Shown: piece by piece, positions 29,503-37,784 of the stretch
How the letters are laid out: every line of letters begins with the position of its first letter
Position numbering within the stretch: the stretch's first letter is position 1
DNA from: JAAYVZ01 sp035384965
Lineage (GTDB): Bacteria; Acidobacteriota; Thermoanaerobaculia; Thermoanaerobaculales; Thermoanaerobaculaceae
Assembly (NCBI GenBank): GCA_035384965.1
Contig: DAOOJE010000018.1
Coordinates: 13,603 to 77,602, forward strand
Length of the DNA stretch: 64,000 nucleotides
Reading direction: 5' to 3'
The notes under the pieces: model-generated
What the model was told of the DNA's origin: nothing
The model's input: only the letters and a program-made list of their open reading frames with translations
The model's database searches: none
Position numbers and translations under genes: made by a program

Positions 29503-30030
29503 GTGGACTTCGCACGCGTGCTCGAGATGGTGGGCGGCCACTGCGAGCGGCAGGGCATCCGCTACGCGCTGTGCGGCGGGCTGGCGATGGCTGCGTACGG
29601 CCTGGGCCGGCTCACCTTCGACCTCGACCTGGCGGCCGACGCGGGGGGACAGGACAGCCTCATCGCCTTCCTCGAGCGCCAGGGGTACGAGACGCTGTAC
29701 CGCTCGCGCGGCTTTTCCAATCACCGGCACCCCGACGACGCCCTGGGGTGCGTGGACATGGTGTGGATCGGTGGCGCCACGGCCGACACGGTGTTTTCGG
29801 CGGTGAGGTCCGTTCCTGGACGGGGCGGGAGGAACTGGCCGGTCGTCTGCCCGGAGCACCTGGCGGCGATGAAGGTCCACGCCGTCCACCAGGACCCCAC
29901 CCGCATCCAGGACCTGGGCGACATCCGCTTTCTTCTCGGTCTGCCCGGCGTCGACCTGGAAGCGATCCGCGTCCAGTTCGTCCGCCGCCACATGGAGGAG
30001 CGCTTCGATGAGCTGGTCGCCTCGCTCTGA
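29503..30030 (+). CDS. Nucleotidyltransferase-fold protein
   Basis: 175 residues from GTG 29503, with GGAGCGGGAGG upstream and TACCCT (29478-29483) as a possible -10. The pattern CGGLAMAAYGLGRLTFDLDLAAD is the GG...R-x-T-x-D-L-D signature of minimal nucleotidyltransferases of the AbiEii/DUF6036-like group. LAAMKVHAVHQDPTRIQDLGDI with a C-terminal helix is also typical. Such proteins are toxins, antitoxin-modifying enzymes or metabolic proteins. Its 3' end overlaps a short second gene, an arrangement seen in toxin-antitoxin-like pairs; that role is inference. Confidence 0.8.
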   Translation: MDFARVLEMVGGHCERQGIRYALCGGLAMAAYGLGRLTFDLDLAADAGGQDSLIAFLERQGYETLYRSRGFSNHRHPDDALGCVDMVWIGGATADTVFSAVRSVPGRGGRNWPVVCPEHLAAMKVHAVHQDPTRIQDLGDIRFLLGLPGVDLEAIRVQFVRRHMEERFDELVASL

Positions 30031-30223
30031 TTGCCCGGGACCGCTCGACCTCGAGCTCGGCCTGCCGGTGACGAGCGAGGACCGCGAGGCGCTTCGTCGC
30101 CACCGCCAGGGCCAGCGCCGGCGGCTGCTCGAACGCGTCGAGTTGCTGGCCTGGCCGTCGTGGTTGCCAGCGCCGCACGACCGGCGCCCGACGCACGAGG
30201 GCTTCGAGCCGTTCGAGCTTTGA
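30008..30223 (+). CDS. Small protein overlapping the nucleotidyltransferase gene
   Basis: 71 residues, not recognised. ATG 30008 lies inside the end of the previous gene (23-nt overlap) with GAGGAG upstream, so translation is probably coupled. The sequence is charged and helical (VTSEDREALRRHRQGQRRRLLERVELL) and ends in an aromatic tail GFEPFEL. Partner of the nucleotidyltransferase is a reasonable guess. Confidence 0.55.
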   Translation: MSWSPRSDCPGPLDLELGLPVTSEDREALRRHRQGQRRRLLERVELLAWPSWLPAPHDRRPTHEGFEPFEL

Positions 30224-30315
30224 CCGCTCGCCCCGTCCCGCCCTGGCGGCGACAGCTTGCGGTCCGGGCGTGCGCGTCGCACAATGCCGGACGGTCCGGC
30301 GCAGCGGAGGGGCTC

Positions 30316-31416
30316 GTGAAACCGATCCGACAGCTCGCGTTTTCGGTAGTGCTCGCAGCCGGACTTGCTGCCACGGGCGGGGCGGAGCCGAGCCGCCTCG
30401 TCGTCTTCGAGTCGTTCCTCCACCCCAGTTGAAGCGTCTGCATGGTCGCCGGGGCGGCGATCAAGCAGCTCGCCATCGACTACGCAGGTCAGCCGGTGGT
30501 GTTCCTCGAGTACTACGCCAACGCCTCGGTGGGCAACCGCGAGTCGCGCTTCGTGGCGGCGTTCGGCGGGTGGGGGTTTTCGGTGCCGGAGGCCATCGTC
30601 GGCAGCGGCTACCGGTACTCGCAAGGTCCCGCCGATTACTACAACGTCTTCCGCAGCATGATCGAGGCCGAAAAGGGGCGCCCGCCGCAGGTCGAACTCG
30701 CGGCGTGGTGGTGGCGGGCCGGGCCCAACACCATGCGGGTCTACGCCACGCTGCGCAACACCTCGGGCCTGGTTCTCGACCCGGCTGCAAACGAGGCGTG
30801 CATCTGGGGGCTGGCGTGGGAGCGCAAGGCGGCGCTCGGCGTGACCGGGATGTACACGCGCGACGCGGTGCTCGGGCCGCTGCTTGCGCCGGTACCGCCC
30901 GGCGGCATGGGGTCGGTGACCGTAGATCTGTTCATCAACTCTCTCGTGGACTGGAACCAGCTGCATCCCGTCGCCCTGGCCGAGGTGCGCCCGGGCGGCA
31001 CGACCGGCCGTTACGACGCGCTCCAGGCGGTGGTCGCACAGCCGGCGGCGTTCACCGTTTCGCAGCCGCAGGTCCAGCTCGCGATCCCGCAAGGGCCGTC
31101 GGCCGCCGAGCTCTCGCTCGCGGGGCCGCACGTCCTCACCTGGACGGCCAGCACCAGCGCTGCCTGGCTCACCGTGACGCCGACCTCGGGCACGACGGGC
31201 GGCATCGCCCGCATCGAGGCCGATCTCGACTATTACCCCTACCCGGAGCCCCACCAGGCGAAAGGCACGGTGACGTTCGCCGCCACCTCGCCGGACGGCA
31301 TGAGCTTCGTAGCGACCGTCGAGGTCACGGCCGACTACGACCCGAACTGGACGCGGTCCCGGCAGCTCCCGCGGCGAAAGCTGCCCCGCGCCGCAGGCGT
31401 GGAGCCACCGCAATGA
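30316..31416 (+). CDS. Candidate secreted thioredoxin-fold selenoprotein (U-x-x-C) with BACON-like domain
   Basis: Read from GTG 30316 (GGAGG five bases upstream) the frame gives a signal peptide (KPIRQLAFSVVLAAGLAATGG), then a thioredoxin-type first strand RLVVFESFLHPS, an in-frame TGA at 30430-30432, and S-V-C-MVAGAAIKQLAIDYAGQPVVFLEYY. The TGA thus takes the first position of a CxxC redox motif (residue 39; Cys42). After the thioredoxin part comes a beta-rich region and a BACON-like domain (LTWTASTSAAWLTVTPTSGTTGG), total 366 codons. A SECIS-like hairpin follows the TGA directly. Starting instead at ATG 30442 leaves 324 residues with no ribosome-binding site, signal peptide or first strand. 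A plain nonsense mutation of a Cys codon (TGC/TGT to TGA) is the alternative. The stop overlaps the next gene's ATG. Confidence 0.7.
30430..30468 (+). promoter_or_regulatory. SECIS-like hairpin directly after the in-frame UGA
   Basis: After UGA and five bases, CUGC (30438-30441) pairs with GCAG (30465-30468). An AU/AA internal loop follows, then a seven-pair upper stem (30444-30450 with 30456-30462, one G-U), closed by loop GGGGC. The apical loop starts 18 nt after the UGA and begins with G, matching the bacterial SECIS rules of loop distance 16-37 nt and a G in the first two loop positions. Confidence 0.6.
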
Positions 31417-32990
31417 GTCGCGCAGCCCGGATCGTGGGCGTGGTGGCCTTGGCGGCCGCCGGCGGGCTTGCGGTGCCGGCGTGGGCTGCTCCCTGTAACA
31501 TCGATCTCGACGCCGAAGTGCGGGCCGTCAGCCGGGCGCTGGCGCGACAGCAGCTCGTCGAGGCCGTGACTCGGGCCGAGGCGGCGCTGGCGCAGTGCCC
31601 CCGCGAGGGGGTGCTGGTCCGGCTCGCGGCGCGCGCGCAGGCGGCCACCGGCAACGTCGGCGCTGCCCGTGCCCTCCTGCGCGCCCATCTCGCCGCTCGG
31701 CCCGACGACTGCGAGAGCTGGTCGCACCTGACGTGGGCGGAGCTGGTCGCCAACAACCCGGCCGAGGCGTGGCAGGCGCTGCTGGCTCCCGCGTGCCCGA
31801 GTACACCCCAGGAGCGCAGCCGCTGGGCACTTCTGGAGGCCCTCGCCCATCGCCACCAGGAGGACCGCAAGGCGGAAGGCGAGGCGCTGGACCGCCTCGG
31901 GGACCGCGCCTCAATGTGGCCCGAGGACGATCGCGCGCGCGCCGTCCTCGAGCGCCGCCGTGACCCGTCCTGGACCTGGCCGTGGCGAGCCTCGTGCGAG
32001 CTCGGGCTCGGCGGCACCACGGAGGCGTTCGCGGGTTCCCCAACCGACTCCGCCACGAGCGGGGTGGGCAGCGCCATCGCCCGGCTCGCCGCCAGCTCGA
32101 CGCTGCGCGGCCCGCGGTCGGGCCGGGTGACGCCGTTCGTGGAGGCCACGGTCCGCGGGCATGGCATCGAGGACGAGCGGGCGCGGGAGCTGTCGTACCT
32201 TGAACTGGGCGGACGGGCCGGGGCCGAGATCCGGCTCGGCGACACGCAGCTCGCCCTGGGCGTGCGCCGGGACGTGCTGCACCTCGACCAGGCAACCTCC
32301 CGCTTCGCCGAGGGGTGGCGCGGCGAGCTGGACGTGCAGACCGGCACGGGGTTCGTGTTGTTCGCCGGCGGCGGACGCCGCGAGTTCCACGATCGCTGGC
32401 GGACGCGCACGGAGTGGGACGGCGGGCTTGCAGGGGCGCTGCGCCCTTGGGGGGTGCCGCTCACCGTGGCGCTCGCCGCTCGCCGGCACGACGCGGAGCG
32501 GGCGCCCTACGACCTGCGCGGCGCCACGCTCACGCTGGTGAGCCGCCTCCCGGTCGGGCGGGGCTGGCTGCTGCGGGCGAGCGCGCAGGGCTCGTGGGAC
32601 GACTACCCTCACTCCCGGACGTGGGAGGCGCTCATCGCCTTCGGCAGCGCCAAGGGACGGCACGAAGCGACGATGCGTCTGTCGCTGGGCGTGTGGCGCA
32701 GCTTTTCCCGGTGCCTTCAGGGTGCCGTCACCTACGAGTACGGCCAGCGATGGTCCAGCATCGAGAAGGGATACCACGGCAGCTTTTCGTACCGCGAGCA
32801 CCGGGCGTTGGCGACCCTGCGGCTGGAGCTGTGGGGCAACCCGTGGCGACGCGGGCGCACCGCGGCCGACCATGTGCCGATCGACTGGGGCCTCGATGCA
32901 GGCGCGGGTGCGCTTGGCGGCGAGAGCATCCGTGACCTGGTACGCCAGGACGAAGAGCTGCGCCCGGACTGCGGCTGCTCGCCGTCCTGA
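31413..32990 (+). CDS. TPR protein with C-terminal outer-membrane beta-barrel
   Basis: 525 residues. The signal peptide (IVGVVALAAAGGLAVPAWA) is followed by about 170 residues of TPR-like helices (AVTRAEAALAQCPREGVLVRLAARAQAATG, ARALLRAHLAARPDDCESW). From about residue 190 to the end come alternating strands typical of a transmembrane barrel (ATVRGHGIEDERARELSYLE, GGRREFHDRW, GAVTYEYGQRW). The end carries CGCSPS. ATG 31413 overlaps the stop of the thioredoxin-fold gene (ATGA), so the two are made together. An export or electron-transfer partnership at the outer membrane is speculative. Confidence 0.8.
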   Translation: MSRAARIVGVVALAAAGGLAVPAWAAPCNIDLDAEVRAVSRALARQQLVEAVTRAEAALAQCPREGVLVRLAARAQAATGNVGAARALLRAHLAARPDDCESWSHLTWAELVANNPAEAWQALLAPACPSTPQERSRWALLEALAHRHQEDRKAEGEALDRLGDRASMWPEDDRARAVLERRRDPSWTWPWRASCELGLGGTTEAFAGSPTDSATSGVGSAIARLAASSTLRGPRSGRVTPFVEATVRGHGIEDERARELSYLELGGRAGAEIRLGDTQLALGVRRDVLHLDQATSRFAEGWRGELDVQTGTGFVLFAGGGRREFHDRWRTRTEWDGGLAGALRPWGVPLTVALAARRHDAERAPYDLRGATLTLVSRLPVGRGWLLRASAQGSWDDYPHSRTWEALIAFGSAKGRHEATMRLSLGVWRSFSRCLQGAVTYEYGQRWSSIEKGYHGSFSYREHRALATLRLELWGNPWRRGRTAADHVPIDWGLDAGAGALGGESIRDLVRQDEELRPDCGCSPS

Positions 32991-32997
32991 TCCACCT

Positions 32998-34254
32998 TCA
33001 GGGACAGCGGATCAGCCCCTGCGCCCAAAGGCACCCACCGCAGGTTGGCGCGAGGTTGCCGACGCAGTCTTCCAGGTTGTGGGTAGCCAGGTCGCAGGTG
33101 TTGCAGGTCGTACACGGCGAGAAATCGAACCTCTGGATGCGCTGACGGAGTGCCTGGTACTCCGCGCCCAGCCAGATCGTCGGCAGGTCGCTGCTGAGCA
33201 GGTGTCCGACTGCAAAGTGCTCCGAGCGTCGAACGCAGTCGGTCAGGTGGTGGACATGCCGGTGCAGCAGAGGTGGGCACGGGCTGACCGCCCCGTCCCA
33301 CCGCACCGAGGTGCTCCCGGCCTCGACGAACGGGCACCAGTCGGCGTGCACGGTGCTGCTTCCGTCCCCCAGCCACAGCTCGAGGCGCGAGTCAGTTGCC
33401 AGCGAGGCGAGCACAGGCCGGGTCAGGTCCGTCACGGGGAAGCTCGGCAGCGTGACCTGGATGCCCCGCTGCTGCACGATCGGCACGGTCGCCGGCGACG
33501 TCGCGCAGTAGAGCACCTCTTGCAGCATTTCCGGCGAGTACGCCAGGAGGTTCGAGACGTGCACCCGGTCGGCACCGAGCTCGGCAGCGAGGTCGATGAC
33601 CCGCGGCAGCTCGGCCACGTTCCGGCGCATGGCCACGAACGCCACGCCCAGCGCGGGCTTCTGCAGGAGGGTCGAGGACCGCAGTGCCTGGAGGCGGCGC
33701 AGGTTGGCGAGGATGGTGGGCAAGGCGTCTCCGAGCCGGACGTCGAGGTACCCGTCGGCCGTGGCACTGTCGAGGGAGACCCACAGGCGGTCCAGCTTGG
33801 CGGCGACGAACTCAGAGGCCACCGGCTCGGTCAGGCCGATGCCGTTGGTGATCAGCTCGACACGCCCGTTCAGGGCCTTCGCGGCCCGGACCATCTGGAG
33901 GATCTCGGGGTGTGCCAGCGGCTCGCCGATCCCGCCGAAGAATATGTCCGGCGGCCTGGAGAACGCCCCGAGACCGGCCAGCAACCTGGCCCAGACCTCG
34001 GGCGACATGTCGCCAGACGGCTCGTCCCAGGAGTTGCGCATGCACGTCGCACACGTGAGGTTGCAGCGGCTCGTGGGCTCGACGTAGACCTTCGCGAGGT
34101 CGGTCGGCGGGCGGTGCATCAACCACCCCCTGGGGCCGGCCTCGATGCAAATCCTCGAGCCCGGGACCAGGTTGAAGCGCCTGGCGAGGTCAGACGGCAG
34201 CGCCAGTCGTCCGTCGTCATCGACCACCACGTCGAACACGAGGCTGGAGTTCAC
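32998..34254 (-). CDS. Radical SAM/SPASM protein with N-terminal AbrB-like domain
   Basis: 418 residues. Residues 1-45 look like a SpoVT/AbrB swapped-hairpin domain (DDDGRLALPSDLARRFNLVPGSRI). The radical SAM core begins with CNLTCATC, the three-Cys iron-sulfur site, then FFGGIGEPLAHPEI. The C-terminus is a SPASM-type cluster with many Cys (CTTCNTCDLATHNLEDC, CGGCLW). GTG 34254 overlaps the arsC stop (GTGA), so it belongs to the arsenic operon. The architecture recalls radical SAM maturases linked to tungsten oxidoreductases (TIGR04317 type), but no such enzyme is in the window. The substrate is unknown. Confidence 0.85.
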   Translation of the reverse strand: MNSSLVFDVVVDDDGRLALPSDLARRFNLVPGSRICIEAGPRGWLMHRPPTDLAKVYVEPTSRCNLTCATCMRNSWDEPSGDMSPEVWARLLAGLGAFSRPPDIFFGGIGEPLAHPEILQMVRAAKALNGRVELITNGIGLTEPVASEFVAAKLDRLWVSLDSATADGYLDVRLGDALPTILANLRRLQALRSSTLLQKPALGVAFVAMRRNVAELPRVIDLAAELGADRVHVSNLLAYSPEMLQEVLYCATSPATVPIVQQRGIQVTLPSFPVTDLTRPVLASLATDSRLELWLGDGSSTVHADWCPFVEAGSTSVRWDGAVSPCPPLLHRHVHHLTDCVRRSEHFAVGHLLSSDLPTIWLGAEYQALRQRIQRFDFSPCTTCNTCDLATHNLEDCVGNLAPTCGGCLWAQGLIRCP

Positions 34255-34727
34255 CGCGGCGACTCCCCAACGACGCCGGCGGCGCCCGAGCGGACAACCG
34301 GGACGAGGCGGTCCCGGATCGCATCCCGCACCTCGCGGTACACGGCGAGCACCTCCTCCTCAGTGCCGACCGCGTCGGCCGGGTCGGGGAACCCGACGTG
34401 GATCTGCACCCCGGGATGAGGAAAGTACGGGCAGACTTCGCGTGCCGAGTCGCACACGGTGACCACGAGATCCCAGGTCTGACCCACCATCTCGTCGACG
34501 TGCTTCGGCCGCTGCGCCGAAATGTCCACCCCTGCCTCGGCCATGACCCGGACCGCGTACGGGTTGACCTGGACGGCGGGCCTCGTGCCTGCGGAGCTTG
34601 CCTCCCAGGCGTCGCCCAGCAGGTGTCTGATCCACCCTTCCGCCATCTGAGAGCGGCAGGAGTTTCCGGTGCACAGGACCAGAACACGCTTGCGGCCCGG
34701 TGCCGCTGATTGCCTTTGTGAGTCCAT
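34251..34727 (-). CDS. arsC: Thioredoxin-coupled arsenate reductase
   Basis: 158 residues, low-molecular-weight phosphatase fold. The P-loop CTGNSCRSQMAEGW gives the nucleophile Cys and CX5R site, and VCDSAREVCPYFPHPG holds the Cys pair used for disulfide relay in the Staphylococcus-type enzymes. It reduces arsenate to arsenite in the cytoplasm. ATG 34727 has GGAGGA upstream. It is divergent from arsR across a 62-bp promoter region and overlaps the following radical SAM gene by four bases. Small thioredoxins encoded in the same island may recycle it. Confidence 0.95.
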   Translation of the reverse strand: MDSQRQSAAPGRKRVLVLCTGNSCRSQMAEGWIRHLLGDAWEASSAGTRPAVQVNPYAVRVMAEAGVDISAQRPKHVDEMVGQTWDLVVTVCDSAREVCPYFPHPGVQIHVGFPDPADAVGTEEEVLAVYREVRDAIRDRLVPVVRSGAAGVVGESPR

Positions 34728-34745
34728 CGCGTTCCTCCCGGGGGC

Positions 34746-34774
34746 TTGACAACCCGACGGCATGATACGATATT
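34746..34774 (+). promoter_or_regulatory. Promoter of the arsR operon
   Basis: TTGACA at 34746-34751, spacer 17, GATATT at 34769-34774. The start codon of arsR follows 15 bases later, leaving a very short leader without a ribosome-binding site. The AT-rich part from 34761 to 34790 is the likely ArsR operator, but no clean dyad was found. Confidence 0.75.
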
Positions 34775-34789
34775 CCGCCAAGTGACGAA

Positions 34790-35221
34790 ATGAGTCCCTC
34801 TCCCCTTTCCCGCCAGGTTCAAATCCACAAGGCCATCGGCCACCCAGCCCGACTGCGCATCCTCGCCATGCTCCGCCAAGGCGAGCTCTGTGTATGCCAG
34901 ATCACGACGGTGCTGCAGCTCGCCCCCTCCACGGTGTCGGCGCACCTCGCCGAGCTGAGGGGCGCGGGCCTCGTCGAGGAGCGTAAGAGCGGCCGTTGGG
35001 TGCTCTACCGCCTGACACCCGCCGCCGAACCCGCCCTCACGCGAGCGTCGGAGGCAGGCCTCGACCTCGACACTCAGATTGTCGAGGACAGTAACCTGCT
35101 ACGCCGCCTCGTCGAGCTTCCGGTCGAGCAGATCTGCCGACCGGACTTCTCGGTCACGACGCTGCTGGAGGCCGCCCGCCGGGCCTGCTGCCAGCCGGCC
35201 GCGCTGGAGGAGAAGGCATGA
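34790..35221 (+). CDS. arsR: ArsR-family arsenical-responsive repressor
   Basis: 143 residues. The winged helix has ARLRILAMLRQGELCVCQITTVL, where ELCVC is the classical As(III)-binding Cys pair, followed by the recognition helix APSTVSAHLAELRGAGLVEERKSGRW. A further Cys pair (RRACCQP) near the C-terminus may be a third or alternative ligand site. It represses both arms of the divergent arsenic island until arsenite binds. Its TGA overlaps the acr3 ATG. Confidence 0.95.
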   Translation: MSPSPLSRQVQIHKAIGHPARLRILAMLRQGELCVCQITTVLQLAPSTVSAHLAELRGAGLVEERKSGRWVLYRLTPAAEPALTRASEAGLDLDTQIVEDSNLLRRLVELPVEQICRPDFSVTTLLEAARRACCQPAALEEKA

Positions 35222-36303
35222 GCGAGCAAAGCAAGAAGATGAACCTCTTCGAGCGTTACCTGACGCTATGGGTGGGCGCCTGCATGGTCGCCGGGGTGCT
35301 CCTCGGCAAGCTCCTCCCCGGCGTCACCTCGGCCGCGCGCTCCCTCGAGTTCGGCAGTGGGAGCCAGATTAACATCCCAATCGCGATCCTGATCTGGTTG
35401 ATGATCTACCCGATGATGCTGAAGATCGATTTCGCGTCGATCCTCGGCGTCGGTCGCCGTCCGCGCGGCCTCGTCGTCACGCTCGTGGTGAACTGGCTGG
35501 TCAAGCCGTTCTCGATGGCGTTCTTCGGGTGGGTGTTCTTCCGCCATCTGTTCCTGCCCCTCATCGGGCCCGAGCTCGCCAGCCAGTACATCGCCGGCGT
35601 CATCATCCTGGCCGCCGCACCGTGCACCGCCATGGTGTTCGTGTGGTCCTACCTTTCCGACGGCGACCCCGCCTACACGCTGGTCCAGGTCTCGGTCAAC
35701 GATCTCATCATGCTCATCGCCTTCGCACCGATCGTGAAGCTGCTGGTGTCGGGGGCCACCGACCTCGAGGTGCCGTTTCGGGTCTTGCTCTACTCCGTGA
35801 TCATCTTCGTGGTCATCCCCCTGGCGGCCGGGTCGATCTCCCGCGCCTGGCTGATCCGCTCGCGCGGGGTCGAGTGGTTCGAGGGCAAGTTCGTGGCGTT
35901 CTTCCATCCCCTTACCGTGATTGCGCTGCTGGCCACCCTCGTCTTCATCTTCGCCTTCCAGGCAGAGAACATCACCACGCGCTGGTTCCACGTCCTGCTC
36001 ATCGCCGTGCCGATCCTGATCCAGGTGTACTTCAACTCGTCGCTGGCGTTCGGCCTGATGAGGCTCCTGCGAGTCGAGTACGCCGTTGCCGCACCCGGGG
36101 CGCTCATCGGTGCGTCCAACTTCTTCGAACTCGCGGTTGCCACGGCCATTGCCCTCTACGGTCCCGGCTCGGGAGCGGCGCTGGCAACCGTGGTCGGCGT
36201 CCTCGTCGAGGTGCCGGTCATGCTCTCGGTGTGCCGCGTCTGTCTGGCCACACGCGGCTGGTTCGAACACACTCCGAATGTCTCAGGCCACCGGGCGGCC
36301 TGA
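35218..36303 (+). CDS. acr3: ACR3-family arsenite efflux permease
   Basis: 361 residues, ten hydrophobic helices. Family features are INIPIAILIWLMIYPMMLKID, LVVNWLVKPFSMAFFGW, the conserved Cys in ILAAAPCTAMVFVWSYL that is needed for arsenite transport, and SNFFELAVATAIALYG. It exports As(III) formed by ArsC across the inner membrane. It sits second in the arsR operon with a four-base overlap. Confidence 0.96.
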   Translation: MSEQSKKMNLFERYLTLWVGACMVAGVLLGKLLPGVTSAARSLEFGSGSQINIPIAILIWLMIYPMMLKIDFASILGVGRRPRGLVVTLVVNWLVKPFSMAFFGWVFFRHLFLPLIGPELASQYIAGVIILAAAPCTAMVFVWSYLSDGDPAYTLVQVSVNDLIMLIAFAPIVKLLVSGATDLEVPFRVLLYSVIIFVVIPLAAGSISRAWLIRSRGVEWFEGKFVAFFHPLTVIALLATLVFIFAFQAENITTRWFHVLLIAVPILIQVYFNSSLAFGLMRLLRVEYAVAAPGALIGASNFFELAVATAIALYGPGSGAALATVVGVLVEVPVMLSVCRVCLATRGWFEHTPNVSGHRAA

Positions 36304-36333
36304 GGCGGTTCCGCCATTGCAATGAGGCATGCG

Positions 36334-37215
36334 ATGTCCTTTTCAGCCAGCCCCGATGAGATCCGCCGATCGGTGCGTGAGCACTATGCCAGGTCCGCTG
36401 TCGCCGGTACGAGCTGCTGCGGTCCGGCGGCCGCAAGCTGCTGCGGCTCCGCGGTCCCGGCGCAGATCGCCCAAATCGTGGGCTACGCCGCTGACGACAT
36501 CGGGGCCGTCCCCGACGGCGCCAACCTCGGGCTCGGCTGCGGCAACCCGCTCGCCTTCGCTCAGCTCAAGCCCGGCGACGTGGTCGTGGACCTCGGCTCC
36601 GGAGCCGGGTTCGACTGCTTCCTCGCCGCCGAGCGGGTCGGTGCACACGGACGCGTCATCGGCGTCGACATGACACCCGAGATGCTTGAGCGCGCCCGTG
36701 CCCTCGCTCGCCGGGATGGCATCGAGAACGTCGAATTCCGGCTCGGCGAGATCGAGGCGCTCCCGGTCGCCGACGCCACCGCCGACATGGTCATCTCCAA
36801 CTGCGTCATCAACCTTTCCCCCGACAAGCCGCGAGTGTTCGCGGAGGCTTTCCGCGTGCTCAAGCCCGGCGGCGTGCTCATGGTCTCCGACCTCGTGCTG
36901 CGTCGCCCCCTCCCCGAGCGCGTGCGCGCCTCGGTCGAGGCATACGTCGGCTGCATTTCCGGCGCCTTGCTGCGCGACGATTACCTGGCGACGATAGGCG
37001 CTGCAGGCTTCGCCTGTGTCGAGGTCCTGGCCGAGAGCACCTATCCGGTCGGCGCCTTGCACCCCGACGCCACGGAGTGTGCAATCACGAGCGGGACCGG
37101 CCTCACGGCCGAGGACCTCCGGGTGACAGCCGAGGCCGTGGTGTCGGTCAAGGTCCGTGCGGTCAGACCGATGCCCACCCACCCCCACACAGAACAGACA
37201 GGAGGAATCGAATGA
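36334..37215 (+). CDS. arsM: Arsenite S-adenosylmethionine methyltransferase
   Basis: 293 residues. SAM-binding motif I VVDLGSGAGFDCFLAA is preceded by NLGLGCGNP, with later conserved Cys in ISNCVINLSPDK and YVGCISGALL, the three As(III)-binding Cys of ArsM. An extra Cys-pair segment (SCCGPAAASCCGS) is at the N-terminus, common in bacterial ArsM. It converts As(III) to methylated species using SAM and thioredoxin. ATG 36334 was preferred because GAGG lies just upstream; ATG 36322 in the same frame is possible. It overlaps the next gene by four bases. Confidence 0.95.
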   Translation: MSFSASPDEIRRSVREHYARSAVAGTSCCGPAAASCCGSAVPAQIAQIVGYAADDIGAVPDGANLGLGCGNPLAFAQLKPGDVVVDLGSGAGFDCFLAAERVGAHGRVIGVDMTPEMLERARALARRDGIENVEFRLGEIEALPVADATADMVISNCVINLSPDKPRVFAEAFRVLKPGGVLMVSDLVLRRPLPERVRASVEAYVGCISGALLRDDYLATIGAAGFACVEVLAESTYPVGALHPDATECAITSGTGLTAEDLRVTAEAVVSVKVRAVRPMPTHPHTEQTGGIE

Positions 37216-37445
37216 AGATCACGGTGTACGGTCCCGGATGCGCTCGCTGCAAGAAGACCGAGGAGATCGTCCGCAACGCCGCCCAGCTCGCCGACGTCGC
37301 GGCCGACATCGAGAAGGTCTCGGACTGGAACGCGATGACCGCCGCCGGCGTCATCGCCACTCCCGCCGTCGCCATCGACGGCACGATCAAGGTCATGGGC
37401 CGCGTTCCAACGGTGGACGAGGTGCGCGGCTGGCTCGGGAAGTAG
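37212..37445 (+). CDS. Small thioredoxin-like redox protein (C-x-x-C)
   Basis: 77 residues, glutaredoxin-sized thioredoxin fold of the archaeal/anaerobe redox-active disulfide type. The active site is GPGCARCKKTEE, followed by VIATPAVAIDGTIKVMGR with the cis-Pro (TPAV). GGAGG precedes ATG 37212, which overlaps the arsM stop. It probably donates electrons to ArsM or ArsC. A similar gene occurs at 38925. Confidence 0.92.
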   Translation: MKITVYGPGCARCKKTEEIVRNAAQLADVAADIEKVSDWNAMTAAGVIATPAVAIDGTIKVMGRVPTVDEVRGWLGK

Positions 37446-37460
37446 AAGGTCGAGGCCGGA

Positions 37461-37571
37461 GTGGAGCGGCGCTGGAAGAACGTGGACCGGGTGTGGAATT
37501 TGCTCGACCGACCCGAGGAGTTCGGCGACTACGTGGAGGCCGGGGTCCGGGCGTTCGTGCTGCGCTCGTGA
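37461..37571 (+). CDS. Very short uncharacterised ORF
   Basis: 36 codons from GTG 37461 (VERRWKNVDRVWNLLDRPEEFGDYVEAGVRAFVLRS), in the same frame as the preceding thioredoxin and separated from it by TAG and five codons. Sequence composition looks coding, but it may be the remnant of a larger protein. Not recognised. Confidence 0.35.
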   Translation: MERRWKNVDRVWNLLDRPEEFGDYVEAGVRAFVLRS

Positions 37572-37740
37572 GCGACGTGGGCCTGCCCGTGTTCGCGGTG
37601 GCAGCGCTCATCGCGGGAGGCGGCAAGGCCGTCGGCGCGGCGATGCAGAAAGCGGCGTCGTCCGACCATCGGGCTCGCCATATCACCGGCGGCGCTGTCA
37701 TCGCCATTGGCATCTATCTCGCGGTGCGGCATGTCTTTCT
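37568..37740 (+). pseudogene. C-terminal remnant of a CcdA/ArsG-like permease
   Basis: The frame from GTG 37568 encodes GLPVFAVAALIAGGGKAVGAAMQ, a charged linker, and HITGGAVIAIGIYLAVRHVF. This is the two-helix end of DsbD/CcdA-like arsenical permeases (ArsG type), which are usually above 200 residues. There is no stop before the next gene, and the frame runs on as shadow sequence, so a frameshift or truncation is likely. An intact CcdA follows at 38189. Confidence 0.45.
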
Positions 37741-37784
37741 GGCCCGAGCGTGTCGTGCCACGACGACTCGAGAGGAGTGCTTTC

